The translations under genes were made by a program, and so were the position numbers. A model generated the notes under the pieces. That model was given only the letters and a program-made list of their open reading frames with translations. It did no database searches and was not told the origin of the DNA. 22,448 nt of DNA from Candidatus Dormiibacterota bacterium. Lineage in GTDB: Bacteria > Chloroflexota > Dormibacteria > Aeolococcales > Aeolococcaceae. Every line of letters begins with the position of its first letter. Positions within the stretch are counted from its first letter, which is position 1. Where the stretch lies: contig JAFALX010000099.1 of NCBI GenBank assembly GCA_019234035.1, forward strand, positions 1 to 22,448. Reading direction: 5' to 3'. Positions 21,814 to 22,448 of this stretch are shown here, in pieces.

Positions 21814-22448
21814 CGGCCCACGCCCCGGTACACGAAGCCCAGCTCCTTCATCTCGCCCGGGTCGAAGATGTTGCGGCCGTCGACGAGGATCGGCCGTCTC
21901 ATCAGCCGCTTCAACCGCTTGAAGTCCAGCCGGCGGAACTCGTTCCACTCGGTGACGACGACCAGCGCCTCCACGCCGCGCGCCGCCTCGTATGCGTCGC
22001 CCGTCATCGTCACGCCGGGCAGCAACGACGCCGCGCGCGGCATCGCCGCGGGGTCGAACGCCTTGACCGTGGCGCCCTTCTTCAGCAACGCGCCGATGAG
22101 CCGCAGCGACGGCGCCTCGCGCATGTCGTCGGTGTTCGGCTTGAACGCGAGCCCGAGCACGCCGATGTCGAGGCCGCGGAGCGGCCCGACGAGCTCGTGC
22201 AGCTTGTCGACGAGCAGCGTCACCTGCGCGTCGTTGATCTCCATGACCGCGCGCAGCATCTGCGGATGCGCACCGATCGACTCCGACATCCGCGTCAGCG
22301 CGAGCACGTCCTTGGGGAAACACGACCCACCGTAGCCGAGGCCCGCATTGAGGAACGCGGGTCCGATGCGACGGTCGAGCCCGATCCCCTCGCTGACCAC
22401 CTGAACGTCGGCGTCGAGCTTCTCGCACACCCGCGCGATCTCGTTGAT
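21810..22448 (-). CDS. ugd: UDP-glucose 6-dehydrogenase (N-terminus beyond the window)
   Basis: C-terminal part of the NAD-dependent enzyme oxidising UDP-glucose to UDP-glucuronate. The frame runs open to the last base (INEIARVCEKLDADV...), so the gene continues outside and about 200 N-terminal residues with the NAD-binding fold are not visible. Present are GPAFLNAGLGYGGSCFPKD with the catalytic Cys, the VLGLAFKPNTDDMREAPSL signature and the C-terminal domain ending ILVDGRNIFDPGEMKELGF and VYRGVGR. The internal GTG at 22428-22430 is not the start, since conserved sequence precedes it. Downstream, coupled by a 4-nt overlap, is the UDP-glucuronate decarboxylase; together they form a UDP-xylose pathway. 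Confidence 0.95.
   Translation of the reverse strand: MNEIARVCEKLDADVQVVSEGIGLDRRIGPAFLNAGLGYGGSCFPKDVLALTRMSESIGAHPQMLRAVMEINDAQVTLLVDKLHELVGPLRGLDIGVLGLAFKPNTDDMREAPSLRLIGALLKKGATVKAFDPAAMPRAASLLPGVTMTGDAYEAARGVEALVVVTEWNEFRRLDFKRLKRLMRRPILVDGRNIFDPGEMKELGFVYRGVGR

Overview
The window is GC-rich throughout and carries ordinary bacterial genes packed on both strands, with many 1-4 nt stop/start overlaps (ATGA, GTGA, TGATG). Several transcripts appear to have little or no 5' leader. High GC, an ETF/thiolase pair, a PIG-L deacetylase of the mycothiol-amidase type and secreted wall-lytic enzymes suggest a soil-type bacterium from Actinomycetota, Dormibacterota or Chloroflexota. There is no rRNA or other taxonomic marker, so this placement is inference. 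I see no tRNA, rRNA, CRISPR array, transposase or phage gene.

Left part (1-7206, + strand): the 3' end of a LysM+CHAP wall hydrolase, a small DUF4214-like coiled-coil protein, two GT4 glycosyltransferases (the first lacks a canonical start codon for its true N-terminus), and a 1236-residue secreted BNR/Asp-box propeller protein ending in three copies of a module I do not recognise. This looks like a cell-surface glycan and secreted-protein locus. A decayed fourth copy of the module lies on the opposite strand at 7301-7498, directly after the stop codon of the next gene.

Middle (7499-14995): a GAF hybrid histidine kinase and an OmpR-type response regulator (minus strand, 4 nt overlap); etfB-etfA (minus) behind a perfect 9-bp inverted repeat that looks like an operator; an exported small helical protein; a cyclophilin coupled to a PIG-L deacetylase (plus); and a thiolase (minus). 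EtfAB and the thiolase point to acyl-CoA oxidation.

Right part (15058-22448): a 584-residue protein of unknown function whose C-terminal half carries motifs resembling purine-nucleoside-phosphorylase/nucleosidase enzymes, coupled to an EamA transporter; a secreted GH25 muramidase with 18 tandem ~42-residue units arranged as 3 x 6, best explained as three six-bladed propellers; and, convergent with it, ugd (partial) followed by a UDP-glucuronate decarboxylase, which together would make UDP-xylose. The nucleotide-sugar genes could feed the glycosyltransferases at the other end, but that link is inference.

The most unusual items are the 3 x 6 repeat muramidase, the 584-residue nucleosidase-like protein, the C-terminal triplet module with its inverted remnant, and the glycosyltransferase with no ATG/GTG/TTG start.
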